Assembly (NCBI GenBank): GCA_021776245.1 | Contig: JAJFGF010000004.1 | Span: forward strand, 95,789 to 159,788 | Direction of reading: 5' to 3' | Source of the DNA: Hyphococcus sp. | Lineage (GTDB): Bacteria > Pseudomonadota > Alphaproteobacteria > Caulobacterales > Parvularculaceae | DNA length: 64,000 nucleotides | In this document: piece after piece, positions 8,907-17,172 of the stretch | How the letters are laid out: each line of letters begins with the position of its first letter | Position numbering within the stretch: the first letter of the stretch is position 1 | The notes under the pieces: model-generated | What the model saw: the letters and a program-made list of their open reading frames with translations, nothing else | Database searches by the model: none | What the model was told of the DNA's origin: nothing | Program-made: the position numbers and the translations under genes

Positions 8907-9418
8907 TGACCATGGAACACTCAAATCTGATTATCGCCGTACTTTTTATGACGGCTTTCGCCAGTTCTCCCAGCTTTGGGCAGCAAGTGATTGCCTCCGT
9001 CGATCTTCCGCTGAAGCAAGAAGCTCCGGAACTGGAAACCGACACGGCAATTGCGCCGCTCGTGACTGCTGCGCGGCATTTACGGGCGGGAACGATCGTA
9101 CAGGATGCCGATATTCTCGTCGATGGCGGCGCGCCCGACGCTGTGGCTTCCCTCAAAAAAACGATGGCCGGCAAAGAAATCAAACACACCGTTTATGCGG
9201 GAAAGCCTCTCACCCTTTCAGATCTGGGCTCGCCGACGGTGATAAAGCGGAATGCTGTCATCACGATAGAATTTATTCGAGGCCCCCTCGTCATCACCAC
9301 CGACGGACGGGCGCTCGACCCTGGCGGTGTCGGCGACACGGTGCGCGTGATGAATCTTAACTCAAGGATTATTCTTACTGCAATGGTCGTTGGCGCAAAT
9401 AAGGTAGTGACTCAATGA
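8906..9418 (+). CDS. flgA: Flagellar P-ring assembly chaperone FlgA
   Basis: A 170-aa periplasmic FlgA, the chaperone for P-ring protein FlgI. An N-terminal signal peptide ends near SFGQQ. A SAF domain follows, with ARHLRAGTIVQDADIL and the C-terminal DTVRVMNLNSRIILTAMVVG pattern typical of FlgA. I chose the ATG overlapping the flgG stop; a GTG three bases earlier is also possible. flgI itself is not in this window, so it must be encoded elsewhere. Confidence 0.9.
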   Translation: MTMEHSNLIIAVLFMTAFASSPSFGQQVIASVDLPLKQEAPELETDTAIAPLVTAARHLRAGTIVQDADILVDGGAPDAVASLKKTMAGKEIKHTVYAGKPLTLSDLGSPTVIKRNAVITIEFIRGPLVITTDGRALDPGGVGDTVRVMNLNSRIILTAMVVGANKVVTQ

Positions 9419-10167
9419 CATCTGCAAAACTTTCAGCGATCAGCCTCTTTTGCGTATTGGCGACTGGTTGTTCAACGGGATTAAGCCATCTCAATCAGCC
9501 GCCAAGAATGTCGCCGCCGGGCGCAGTACGCAACCCCGTGCCGCAACCGACGCCGGCCCGTGTCGACATGACTGCGCCTGAAGCCGTTTACGCCGAGCCT
9601 AAAATAACGGCTGGATCGCTTTGGCGTTCAGGTCCGGAATCACTCTTTGGTGACAGGCGCGCGCGCACGAAGGGCGATATTGTCACTGTGTTGATTGAAA
9701 TTGATGAGGAAGCAGAAATGCGCAATCGCACAAATCGAAACAAAAGCGGTTCGGATGATGTTTCGGTTGGCGCGCTGTTCGGGCTCAACAGCCTGGCGCA
9801 AAAGGTTTTGCCTGGCGGTGCCGATCTCAACCCGGGCATCGAAACGTCGTCGACCACATCATCCACTGGCGACGGCCTGATCCAGCGCGAAGAGCGCATT
9901 ACGCTGAAGATAGCCGCCACCGTAACCGATGTTCTACCCAATGGACATTTGGCGATTTCTGGCAGTCAGGAAATCCGCGTTAATTACGAGCTGCGCGAAT
10001 TACAGATGGTTGGCATTATCCGGCGCGAGGACATTTCACGCGATAATATTGTGACCTCTGACAAAGTCGCGGAGGCGCGCATTTCCTACGGCGGACGCGG
10101 GCAAATCACCGATCTTCAAAAGGCCCGCTACGGTCAACAGATCATCGACAAAATTTCACCGTTCTGA
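9415..10167 (+). CDS. flgH: Flagellar L-ring protein FlgH
   Basis: A 250-aa lipoprotein of the outer-membrane L ring. The signal peptide ends in a lipobox, LATGC (Cys about residue 19). The mature part has SLWRSGPESLFGDRRA, then GDIVTVLIEID with an Asn/Lys-rich stretch, and the C-terminal GIIRREDISRDNIV and ARISYGGRGQITDLQ, both FlgH signatures. The ATG overlaps the flgA stop as ATGA, and fliL-like follows 3 bp after. Confidence 0.97.
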   Translation: MTSAKLSAISLFCVLATGCSTGLSHLNQPPRMSPPGAVRNPVPQPTPARVDMTAPEAVYAEPKITAGSLWRSGPESLFGDRRARTKGDIVTVLIEIDEEAEMRNRTNRNKSGSDDVSVGALFGLNSLAQKVLPGGADLNPGIETSSTTSSTGDGLIQREERITLKIAATVTDVLPNGHLAISGSQEIRVNYELRELQMVGIIRREDISRDNIVTSDKVAEARISYGGRGQITDLQKARYGQQIIDKISPF

Positions 10168-10170
10168 ACC

Positions 10171-10683
10171 ATGAGCAAATTCTTACCAATTCTGATCATT
10201 GTGGTCGCCGCCCTTGCCGGCGGCGGCGGCGGCTTTTTTCTTAAAACGTCGTCGGCGTCAGCCGACGCTGCAGAAGAACACACCGATAACGACTCTCATG
10301 TGTCGGAAGACAAACAGAAAAATAAATCTGGCGGCGGCCATGGCAAACCCAGCGACGGCATTTCCAATTACCTCAAATTCAAACGGCAATTCGTCATTCC
10401 GGTAATGAAAGACGGCAAGCCGGAGATGTTGATGGTTTTTGATATCAATATTGAAGTCGACGGCTCGTTCAGTGACAACGCCTATTCCTATGAACCGCGC
10501 CTGCGCGACGCTATTCTCACGCAATTGTTCATCTTCGCAAATGACGGTGACTTAACGCAGATTACTGAAAGCACAGAAACCCTCACGAATGTAAAAGCAG
10601 TCTTGCTGGAAACTGCGCGCAGGATTATGGGCGATAGCGCCAGAGAAATCCTGCTGATTGACATTGGCATTCAGGAATATTGA
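10171..10683 (+). CDS. FliL-family protein (second copy)
   Basis: A 170-aa protein with an N-terminal membrane anchor (about residues 4-25), a His/Lys/Ser-rich linker and a FliL-type periplasmic domain. That domain has a Phe-Val-Ile-Pro strand, DINIEVDG, LRDAILTQLF and the closing REILLIDIGIQEY. It lies 3 bp after flgH at the end of the motA-flgH operon. It is shorter than and clearly different from the FliL at 2292. The two probably do different jobs around the stator, which is inference. FliL-like genes after flgH are common in related bacteria. Confidence 0.8.
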   Translation: MSKFLPILIIVVAALAGGGGGFFLKTSSASADAAEEHTDNDSHVSEDKQKNKSGGGHGKPSDGISNYLKFKRQFVIPVMKDGKPEMLMVFDINIEVDGSFSDNAYSYEPRLRDAILTQLFIFANDGDLTQITESTETLTNVKAVLLETARRIMGDSAREILLIDIGIQEY

Positions 10684-10889
10684 GCAGACCGGGGCGCGCA
10701 CCCTTCGCAGTCCAGCCAACGGACAAATTTCTCATATTCGGAAACCAGACTCAAACGCCCTGCGACAAGCGTTCAAAATCATCCAGCCAAATTGAAAACC
10801 GGTCTTATCGTCCGGGCATATTGCGCAGGAACGTCAAAGCCGTATTTGGAAAATTTCGATGCGTGAACAATAGTCCGGAGCAATATGCT

Positions 10890-11582
10890 CTAGTTTTGCG
10901 ATCCGAGACCGGTGACTTTAGATGGATCCACCGTGATGCCGCCGGCAAGATTCAGGACAGGACCGGTTTCAGCGAGGCGCACCTCATTAACGACGCCAAT
11001 CGTCGCTGCAGTTTCCGCCCGCAGAAAATCCGGGCCGTTAGTATAGGTTGCATTGACTGTATAAACGCCCGGTTGCGCCGGTGCGCCACTTGCCAAGCCA
11101 TCCCATTCCTGAATGGCGTCCGTGTTTTTCGCCTGAAAACGTGTGATCTCGGCGCCGCTGCTATCAGCAATAACAATTTCCACATTCGTCGCTTCCACAT
11201 CGCCTGAAACGCGGAAGCGCATAGGCGCCGAGCCATCGAAATAACCAGGCGTGGCGGTTGTTTCAGCCTCGCGCCCAATCCAGTCGGCATATTGGCTGAT
11301 GCCGCCGCCGGCGAGCGACTCAGCAATTGCATCGAGACGCTTGTTGGTGCCGACAATCTGCTCAACTGAAGAAAAACTCGCGAGCTGCGCTACGAAATCA
11401 GCGGAATCGAGCGGACTCAGGGGATCCTGATTGCGCAATTGTGTGGTCAGCAATTGCAGAAAATTATCAAAATCTACTGCGGCCAGTGCGGCATCAGAAG
11501 CGGCATCAGATGCGGCTGGCGCCGCAGCGGTCGACGCGCCAAACGTAGATGGCTGCGAATTTTGAACAGGCGTTGTTTGCAT
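10890..11582 (-). CDS. flgD: Flagellar hook cap / hook assembly protein FlgD
   Basis: A 230-aa FlgD, which caps the growing hook and guides hook-protein polymerisation. The conserved N-terminal motif FLQLLTTQLRNQDPLSPLD lies at about residues 41-59, followed by DFVAQLASFSSVEQI. The C-terminal half is beta-rich with an FN3-like core (EITRFQAKNTDAIQEWDG). It is preceded by an Ala-rich leader. It faces leftward with fliK just upstream (31 bp apart), so the two likely form an operon. A 206-bp gap separates its 3' end from the fliL-like gene; no terminator hairpin was recognised there. Confidence 0.95.
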   Translation of the reverse strand: MQTTPVQNSQPSTFGASTAAAPAASDAASDAALAAVDFDNFLQLLTTQLRNQDPLSPLDSADFVAQLASFSSVEQIVGTNKRLDAIAESLAGGGISQYADWIGREAETTATPGYFDGSAPMRFRVSGDVEATNVEIVIADSSGAEITRFQAKNTDAIQEWDGLASGAPAQPGVYTVNATYTNGPDFLRAETAATIGVVNEVRLAETGPVLNLAGGITVDPSKVTGLGSQN

Positions 11583-11613
11583 AGCCTTTATCCTTCTTTA
11601 GTCCTGTAGCGGG

Positions 11614-13302
11614 TCAAACCCGCAAATCGAGGCGTCCGTCCGTCACTAACGGTGCGAGCGGAATGTTGCTATTGAGCTGTGTGGGCGTCTCGTCGGTCGA
11701 CGCATAAGCCAGGGTTCGTTCATTGGCGTCGTCATGCGCATGAGAGGCCGAATCGCGATCTGCGAGCTCAACATTGACATTGTCCAGACCGCTACGTGCA
11801 AGTTCACGTTGCAAAATGTCGATATTGCGCCGCATCAGATCAAGGGTCTGCTGCGAATCCGCATTGATCACTGCACGCACAAATTCACCGCCATCGCTTT
11901 CAAAAGCGATTGTAACACGGCCCAGTTCCGGCGGATTGAGGCGCAGCTCTAGCTTCGTTTCGCCATTGCGCTCGGATATCGCTGAAATTACCTGCGCCCA
12001 GGCGGCGCCGGCGGGCGCTGTCGTTGCCGGCGGCGCAAATTGAATTGGCGGTCGTTCTCCGCTTAGACTTGTTCGCGCAATCGCATCCGCTTCAATCATC
12101 GGCGCGCTGTAAATGTCGTCCCCCGCAAGTCGCTCCGCCACGGCCGGCGCCGCAGCAAACGCCGATATGGTGACCGGCGCAGCAGTTGAAACTGTTGGCG
12201 TCATGGCCCCGGCTTCGCTGCGTGATGCGAAGCGCGGTTCGAAAGAACGTGTTTCGTCGCTGGCGGGGCCTGCGCTCTCAACGTCCAATAACACCTCATT
12301 ATTTACCGGCGCTGTCTGACGTTTTGCTTCACTCGCCTGGGCCAGGATTGCTGCGTTTGCGTTCGGCGCTGATTCGATCGCTGCTTTCGTATTCCGTGGT
12401 GAGAAATTGGGTTCCCGGGCGTTTTCGCCAATTAAGAACTCATCGGCGGGCGCGCGAGCAGTCCCCATTGCCGCAAGTGTGGCGACGTCAAAAGGTTGGG
12501 TTTTGCCGAGCGGCGCGCTTTGATTATGTGCGGGCTTAATTTCGACATTGAGTGCGGGATTCGCGTCGATATTGACCGCGGCCTTAACGTCTATACTGGG
12601 CGCGGGCTGTTGTTCAATCTGCAAAGCTGGCGCATCTGGCGCCTCGCCAAAACTCAAGGCGTCAATCGGCGCTGCTGGAACTGACGCAAAACTCTGTTCG
12701 CCGGTCATGTGCCCACCGCCAGAAGCGCGGTTCTTGAACGCGCGAACATCATCTCCTTCGCCGCTAATCGCCGGCAATTCACGATTGTCCTGATTACCCG
12801 GTGCGTCCTCTGCATGCTTGGCGATCAGTGGCGCGTCATTCTTTACCACACGCACGCCAATTGAAAATTCCGGTCTCGTCCGCCCTCTTTCGTATTCAGC
12901 GCTGTCAGGCGTATCCAATCGGTCAATCTGCTCAATGCTGTTGTCAGAAACGCTGCCGCCGCGAAGCCGGCGATCGAAACCATGTTGAACCAGGAATGTT
13001 TCGGCATCCGGAACTTCACTGGCGCCGTCAATCTCAGAATTAACAGTCAGATCTTCCGGCGCATCGACGCCAAAGCCAGTTCCCGCCAAATCAAAATGGC
13101 CAAGAAAGCCGCCGCCAGCGCTATTCATCGTTGCCGGTACGGGTCCTTCCGCGCCGGCCGCAAGGCCTGCGTGAATGGTAAAGAAAGCGTTAACGGCGCT
13201 GAAATCGGGCGAATGCTTCAACAGCTCCGGCGCTTCGCCAGCAACGGAAACGGCGCTATTGCCGGTGAGATTCATCAAAAAGGACAGGCCGGGTTGTTCC
13301 AT
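11614..13302 (-). CDS. fliK: Flagellar hook-length control protein FliK
   Basis: A 562-aa FliK. Most of the protein (1-440) is low-complexity, Ala/Pro/Glu-rich sequence of the kind that acts as the exported molecular ruler. Residues 170-300 include several imperfect Ile-Asp/Ala-rich repeats. The C-terminal domain (about 440-530) is the conserved hook-length switch, with KLELRLNPPELGRVTIAFE and the LMRRNIDILQRELARSGLD helix. It is oriented opposite to the flgJ-like gene; the 82-bp gap holds both start regions. Confidence 0.92.
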   Translation of the reverse strand: MEQPGLSFLMNLTGNSAVSVAGEAPELLKHSPDFSAVNAFFTIHAGLAAGAEGPVPATMNSAGGGFLGHFDLAGTGFGVDAPEDLTVNSEIDGASEVPDAETFLVQHGFDRRLRGGSVSDNSIEQIDRLDTPDSAEYERGRTRPEFSIGVRVVKNDAPLIAKHAEDAPGNQDNRELPAISGEGDDVRAFKNRASGGGHMTGEQSFASVPAAPIDALSFGEAPDAPALQIEQQPAPSIDVKAAVNIDANPALNVEIKPAHNQSAPLGKTQPFDVATLAAMGTARAPADEFLIGENAREPNFSPRNTKAAIESAPNANAAILAQASEAKRQTAPVNNEVLLDVESAGPASDETRSFEPRFASRSEAGAMTPTVSTAAPVTISAFAAAPAVAERLAGDDIYSAPMIEADAIARTSLSGERPPIQFAPPATTAPAGAAWAQVISAISERNGETKLELRLNPPELGRVTIAFESDGGEFVRAVINADSQQTLDLMRRNIDILQRELARSGLDNVNVELADRDSASHAHDDANERTLAYASTDETPTQLNSNIPLAPLVTDGRLDLRV

Positions 13303-13384
13303 ATCCGCGACACTACCTTTGATAACTTATTTTTCAGTTACTCCCGCTATACGGGTGTGTGTCTCAAAACCGAACAGGTCACAC

Positions 13385-13687
13385 ATGATCCAGACCGCAC
13401 CTTTGTTAACGCCAATTATTCCTAACACGGAACAGTCAAAGACGCCTGAAGGCGTCAAGGCGCGCGACGATGCGCTGCGCCAGGCGGCCAAGGAATTTGA
13501 AGCGACTTTTATCGCCGAGATGCTCACCTATGCGGGGTTCGACAAAGCTCTTTCAAGCCGCTCCGGATTTGGCGGAGAAGCCTTTTCGCGGCTATTAATT
13601 GATTCATACGCCGCTGAAATTTCAGATAGCGGATCATTCGGCCTCGCAGACAAAATATATAATCAACTTAAGGACTTCCGGTCGTGA
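13385..13687 (+). CDS. flgJ: FlgJ-like rod-binding protein
   Basis: A 100-aa protein matching the N-terminal rod-capping domain of FlgJ, without the muramidase domain (typical for alphaproteobacteria). The diagnostic part is AAKEFEATFIAEMLTYAGFD followed by GFGGEAFSRLLIDSYAAEIS. The open frame extends about 70 codons upstream, but that part overlaps fliK in antisense and is not FlgJ-like, so I chose the ATG at 13385 (MIQTAPLLTP). It is coupled to the next gene by a GTGA overlap. Confidence 0.85.
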   Translation: MIQTAPLLTPIIPNTEQSKTPEGVKARDDALRQAAKEFEATFIAEMLTYAGFDKALSSRSGFGGEAFSRLLIDSYAAEISDSGSFGLADKIYNQLKDFRS

Positions 13688-14070
13688 AAGAAAATCTCAC
13701 CAAGATGAAAACCATCATCCGCAACCTCGGACAGGTTCTTGAAAAAGAAAAGGCTGCGATCAAGAAGCGCGCCTATGACAAAATTGGCGAATTCGGCGCG
13801 CGGAAATCCGCGTTGCTTTCCGAATTCGATTCGATAACGGCGGCGATTGAAAACAGTGAAGCCGCCGAAGAAATGATTACTGAGCTTAATGCAGTGCGGG
13901 CCCAGGCGGAGGAAAATGCCGCTATTCTTGGCGCATTATCCAAAGGCGTTAAACAGGCGCGCATGCGGTTAAGGTCCATTGATCAGGCAAGCAGACGCGC
14001 AGGTATATACGGCCCTGACGGCGGCAAACTCGATTGCCCTGATGTCGCCACAATTAGCGCAAAAGTGTGA
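13684..14070 (+). CDS. Small helical flagellar protein, FlgN-like
   Basis: A 128-aa, almost wholly helical protein with two amphipathic helices (about residues 5-50 and 55-100) and the FlgN-like ENAAILGALSKGVKQARMRL region. FlgN is the export chaperone for hook-filament junction proteins FlgK and FlgL. It starts with GTG overlapping the flgJ-like stop. The name is tentative because such coiled-coil chaperones diverge quickly; position between flgJ and flagellin fits. A poly-helix structural match would settle it. Confidence 0.55.
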   Translation: MKENLTKMKTIIRNLGQVLEKEKAAIKKRAYDKIGEFGARKSALLSEFDSITAAIENSEAAEEMITELNAVRAQAEENAAILGALSKGVKQARMRLRSIDQASRRAGIYGPDGGKLDCPDVATISAKV

Positions 14071-14268
14071 GCATTAAGGCATTGTTATCTAGTATCGTAT
14101 AAAGTTTTTATATCCAGCAAAATGCTGATTGCGGATAACTTAAATGGTTCTCCACTCTGCCCGAACGGCTTTCCCACCAATTTATTTTCGGTGACCGGCA
14201 ACTCCCAGCGAGGTCGGCGTAACAGTAAATCAGTCTGTTGACTGATCGATCTCACATGGAGAAGTAAA
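14071..14268 (+). promoter_or_regulatory. Flagellin promoter and long 5' leader region
   Basis: This 198-bp non-coding stretch precedes the flagellin ATG. It contains TAAAGTTTTTATAT at 14099-14112, which resembles half of a sigma-28 element, but I see no matching GCCGATAA box at the correct distance. A GGAGAA ribosome site sits just before the ATG. In Caulobacter FlbT acts on the flagellin mRNA leader; flbT lies downstream here, so this leader is a candidate target (inference). Confidence 0.4.
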
Positions 14269-15465
14269 ATGGCTAGTCTTTTAACAAATACCAGCGCGAT
14301 GGTTGCGCTACAGAATATCCGCACGATCAGCTCCGATCTTGCAAAAGTTCAAGAACAAATTTCGACCGGTAAAAAAGTCGCCGGAGCACGCGATAACGCT
14401 GCTGTTTTCGCTATCACCACGATTATGGATTCTGACGTTAAGGGTTTTCAGGCGATCTCGGCATCTTTGAACCTTGGTTCTTCAACTGTTGGTGTCGCCT
14501 CAGGCGCTTCTGAAACCATTACAAGCCTGTTGTCTGACATGAAAGGCGCCATCGTTGCCGCCCAGGAAGATAACGTTGACCGCACGAAAATCCAGGCGGA
14601 TGTGGTTGAGCTGAGAAACCAAATCGCTTCGATCGTCAACGCAGCGAGCTTTAACGGACTGAACATGGTCAAGGGCGCCGGCAACGCTGACTTCCTCGCC
14701 TCGCTTGACCGCGATTCCGGCGGTTCGGTGACAGCGAGTTCAATTTCCGTTTCTCGTCAGAACCTTGAGACAGCAGCCGGCGTCGCCGTTGTTGGCCTCG
14801 ATACGACAACGACTACGGGCGTTAACGCTGGCGGCACCGCGGCTGCAGCGTTGGTTGCCGACACCAACACTTTTGCACTCGATATTGACGTTGGCGCCAC
14901 ATTTACGGCCGGCGATACTTATGAAGTCAAAATCGATGGCCGTAAGTTCGTCTATGAAGTTCAGACTGGCGACGATCATGACGATGTTGGCCAAGGCATC
15001 ACCAACCTGATCAATAATGCAGGCCTTACCGGTATTGCCGCTGTGTTTACAGCTGGCGGCGCCGCAGATGCGCAGGTTGATATCACAAACACCAAGGGCA
15101 CATCGGCTGCCATTGAAGCAACTGTAACTGACGGCAGCGGCGGCGGATTAGGTAATTTGACGGGGCTCGACGTCTCGACCAAGGCCGGCGCTCAGGCCGC
15201 ATTGGTCTCGATTGAAGGTCTGATTCAGACGGCTGTTGACGCTTCCGCAGCTTTCGGGTCGTCACTTAAGCGGATCGATATTCAGATTACCTTCGTTTCT
15301 GATTTCACTGACTCGCTGAAAACAGGTATTGGCGCCCTGGTTGACGCTGACCTTGAAGAAGCTTCGGCACGCTTGCAGTCACTGCAGGTTCAACAGCAGC
15401 TGGGTATTCAGGCGCTGTCAATCGCCAGCCAGTCCTCGCAAAATGTCCTGCGTCTGTTCCAGTAA
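14269..15465 (+). CDS. Flagellin
   Basis: A 398-aa flagellin, the filament subunit. The N-terminal D0/D1 helices are clear (LLTNTSAMVALQNIRTIS, then VQEQISTGKKVAGARDNAAV). So are the C-terminal ones (LEEASARLQSLQVQQQLGIQ, ending IASQSSQNVLRLFQ). The middle (about 140-310) is a variable, Thr/Ala/Gly-rich surface domain with KIDGRKFVYEVQTGDDHD. It is the first gene of a run with flaF and flbT and has a strong hairpin terminator after it. There is one flagellin gene in the window. Confidence 0.97.
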   Translation: MASLLTNTSAMVALQNIRTISSDLAKVQEQISTGKKVAGARDNAAVFAITTIMDSDVKGFQAISASLNLGSSTVGVASGASETITSLLSDMKGAIVAAQEDNVDRTKIQADVVELRNQIASIVNAASFNGLNMVKGAGNADFLASLDRDSGGSVTASSISVSRQNLETAAGVAVVGLDTTTTTGVNAGGTAAAALVADTNTFALDIDVGATFTAGDTYEVKIDGRKFVYEVQTGDDHDDVGQGITNLINNAGLTGIAAVFTAGGAADAQVDITNTKGTSAAIEATVTDGSGGGLGNLTGLDVSTKAGAQAALVSIEGLIQTAVDASAAFGSSLKRIDIQITFVSDFTDSLKTGIGALVDADLEEASARLQSLQVQQQLGIQALSIASQSSQNVLRLFQ

Positions 15466-15481
15466 CAGACACGACCTTAAA

Positions 15482-15508
15482 GGCGCCCGCGAAAGCGGGC
15501 GTCTTTTC
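15482..15508 (+). terminator. Rho-independent terminator after flagellin
   Basis: A nine-pair GC-rich stem (GGCGCCCGC with GCGGGCGTC, one G-U pair) closes a GAAA loop and is followed by TCTTTTC. It lies 17 bp after the flagellin stop. Its place suggests flagellin mRNA ends here and only some transcripts continue into flaF. Confidence 0.9.
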
Positions 15509-15542
15509 ACTAACTAACTGATGAAAAGGGGTTGACGATCAC

Positions 15543-15932
15543 ATGATGAATGCGGGTTTGGCGGGGAATGCCTATAAATCAACATCGAACGCCACGGCGA
15601 CGCCGCGCGGTGTGGAATACCAAACACTTGTGCGCCTCAATGGCGACCTTGGCGTGACAGAAAAAAAGAAACGAGAAGATTATCCAGCCTATATTCGCGC
15701 TTTGAGTAATAATCTCAAATTCTGGACAATCGTCGGTGCTGATGCCGCTAGCGACACAAGCCCCCTGCCCGCGCAGCTTCGCGCACAGCTATTTTATCTT
15801 TACGAATATACGCAAGACCACACATTGAAAATTATCCGCGGCGACAAAACTTTGACTGTCGATCCACTTGTCGAGGTCAACAAGAATATCTTGAACGGAC
15901 TGCGGGGCGCTCCCGCTGAACAGGAAACATGA
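15543..15932 (+). CDS. flaF: Flagellar biosynthesis regulator FlaF
   Basis: A 129-aa FlaF family protein, found with FlbT in alphaproteobacteria and needed for flagellin synthesis or secretion. Family cues are ALSNNLKFWTIVGADAAS, PLPAQLRAQLFYLYEYTQDH and VDPLVEVNKNILNGLRG. Two ATG codons in a row offer starts at 15543 or 15546. It overlaps flbT by ATGA, so the two are translated together and probably balance each other's effect on flagellin expression. Confidence 0.93.
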   Translation: MMNAGLAGNAYKSTSNATATPRGVEYQTLVRLNGDLGVTEKKKREDYPAYIRALSNNLKFWTIVGADAASDTSPLPAQLRAQLFYLYEYTQDHTLKIIRGDKTLTVDPLVEVNKNILNGLRGAPAEQET

Positions 15933-16330
15933 CCGGACTTGTCATAAAGCTCAAACCCAACGAAAAACTTCTTGTAAACGGCGTAATCATGCAAAACTGC
16001 GATCGCGCCGCAAAACTTCGCGTCCGCTCCAACAATGTTTCCATTCTACGTGCGCGTGATGCAATTCGCCCGGAGACCGCCAATACGCCCTTGCGGCGCA
16101 TCTATTATATCGCACAACTTGCGCTCGCTGGCGAGGCGGATGTTACGGAAGCCACCGAGCAAATTCAAAATGGAATTGGGCCTCTTCGCGGCGTATTCGC
16201 CGGCGAGGCGCTCGACGAGCTTGACCGCGCCGCAGAAGCCGCCAAATCACAAAAATTCTTTGTTGTGATGCGCGCTGTCAAAAAGCTTTTCGATCTGGAA
16301 AACGCATTACTCGATCAGGCCTCTGCGTAG
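15929..16330 (+). CDS. flbT: Flagellin mRNA regulator FlbT
   Basis: A 133-aa FlbT. In Caulobacter it binds the 5' leader of flagellin mRNA and lowers its stability when the hook is incomplete. The N-terminal LVIKLKPNEKLLVNGVIMQN and the central TPLRRIYYIAQLALAGEAD are family signatures. It overlaps flaF at the start, and its last base is shared with the GTG of the DUF1217 gene. Confidence 0.95.
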   Translation: MTGLVIKLKPNEKLLVNGVIMQNCDRAAKLRVRSNNVSILRARDAIRPETANTPLRRIYYIAQLALAGEADVTEATEQIQNGIGPLRGVFAGEALDELDRAAEAAKSQKFFVVMRAVKKLFDLENALLDQASA

Positions 16331-17172
16331 TGGCTTATGTTCCTGCCATTCCGCTTGGCGGATTGCTGGGATGGCGCGTGTTCAATGAAAGCGCCGCACG
16401 ACAATTTGACGCTTTCAGTAGTAGCGAAGCGGTAATTCGTGATGTTGCGTACTTTAAAGAGAATATCGCCAATGCGTCATCTCCGTTAGATCTGATTGAA
16501 GATCGGCGCCTGTTGACGGTTGCGCTCGGCGCTTTTGGTCTCGAGAACGAAATCAACAAAAAGGCGTTTATCCGTAAAGTTCTGGATGAGGGCACAGATC
16601 TCCCTGATTCCTTCGCAAATAGGCTGTCCGATTCCAACTGGAAGGAATTCTCGAAAGAATTCGGATACGGAAACATAACTCTTTCGCGTGTGTCCGTGCC
16701 GGAATTTCAAGACAAAGTCGCACAACAATATCTTGAGCAAACATTTGAGGCGCGGGTCGGCGATGTCGATACAGATATGCGGCTGGCCATGAATTTTCGA
16801 CGTCAGGTCGAACGCATAGCCCAGGACCCAAACGTTGAACGCGTCGGCTGGTTCAAAATTATGGGCCAGCGTCCGTTGCGTGAAGTCGTCGAAGCCGCTT
16901 TCGGTTTGCCGACGCAATTTGGAACTGCAGATATTGATAAGCAAAAAGAAGAGCTGGAGGAACGCGCATCAAATCTCTTTGGCGGTAAATCGCCGGCAAT
17001 CTTCAGCGATCCAGAAGTCGTCGACGCCATGCTCCGCAAATTTTTTCTGCAGAATGAAATCAAAAACGGACCCAGCGCATCGACACCTGGCCTCGGAGCA
17101 ATATCTCTTTTGACGTCATCACCGTCGTCAAGCTTCCAGACGATCAATCTTATTCTTTCAAACGCGCGTTAA
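16330..17172 (+). CDS. DUF1217 flagellar-cluster protein
   Basis: A 280-aa DUF1217 protein. Visible traits are IPLGGLLGWRVFNESAARQ at the N-terminus, repeated segments with DVAYFKENIANASSPLDLIE and DSNWKEFSKEFGYG, and a long helical C-terminal half. DUF1217 genes sit in alphaproteobacterial flagellar loci next to flaF and flbT; no firm function is known to me. The start is GTG with a 1-bp overlap with flbT. It converges with fliI, overlapping its end by 4 bp. Confidence 0.8.
   Translation: MAYVPAIPLGGLLGWRVFNESAARQFDAFSSSEAVIRDVAYFKENIANASSPLDLIEDRRLLTVALGAFGLENEINKKAFIRKVLDEGTDLPDSFANRLSDSNWKEFSKEFGYGNITLSRVSVPEFQDKVAQQYLEQTFEARVGDVDTDMRLAMNFRRQVERIAQDPNVERVGWFKIMGQRPLREVVEAAFGLPTQFGTADIDKQKEELEERASNLFGGKSPAIFSDPEVVDAMLRKFFLQNEIKNGPSASTPGLGAISLLTSSPSSSFQTINLILSNAR

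Noticed and set aside
10680..11207. 175-aa forward frame over flgD
   Set aside because: It is antisense to flgD, has no recognisable family and no good start, so it is a shadow frame.
14099..14130. Sigma-28 promoter before flagellin
   Set aside because: A TAAAGTTT half is present, but there is no GCCGATAA-like half at the right distance.
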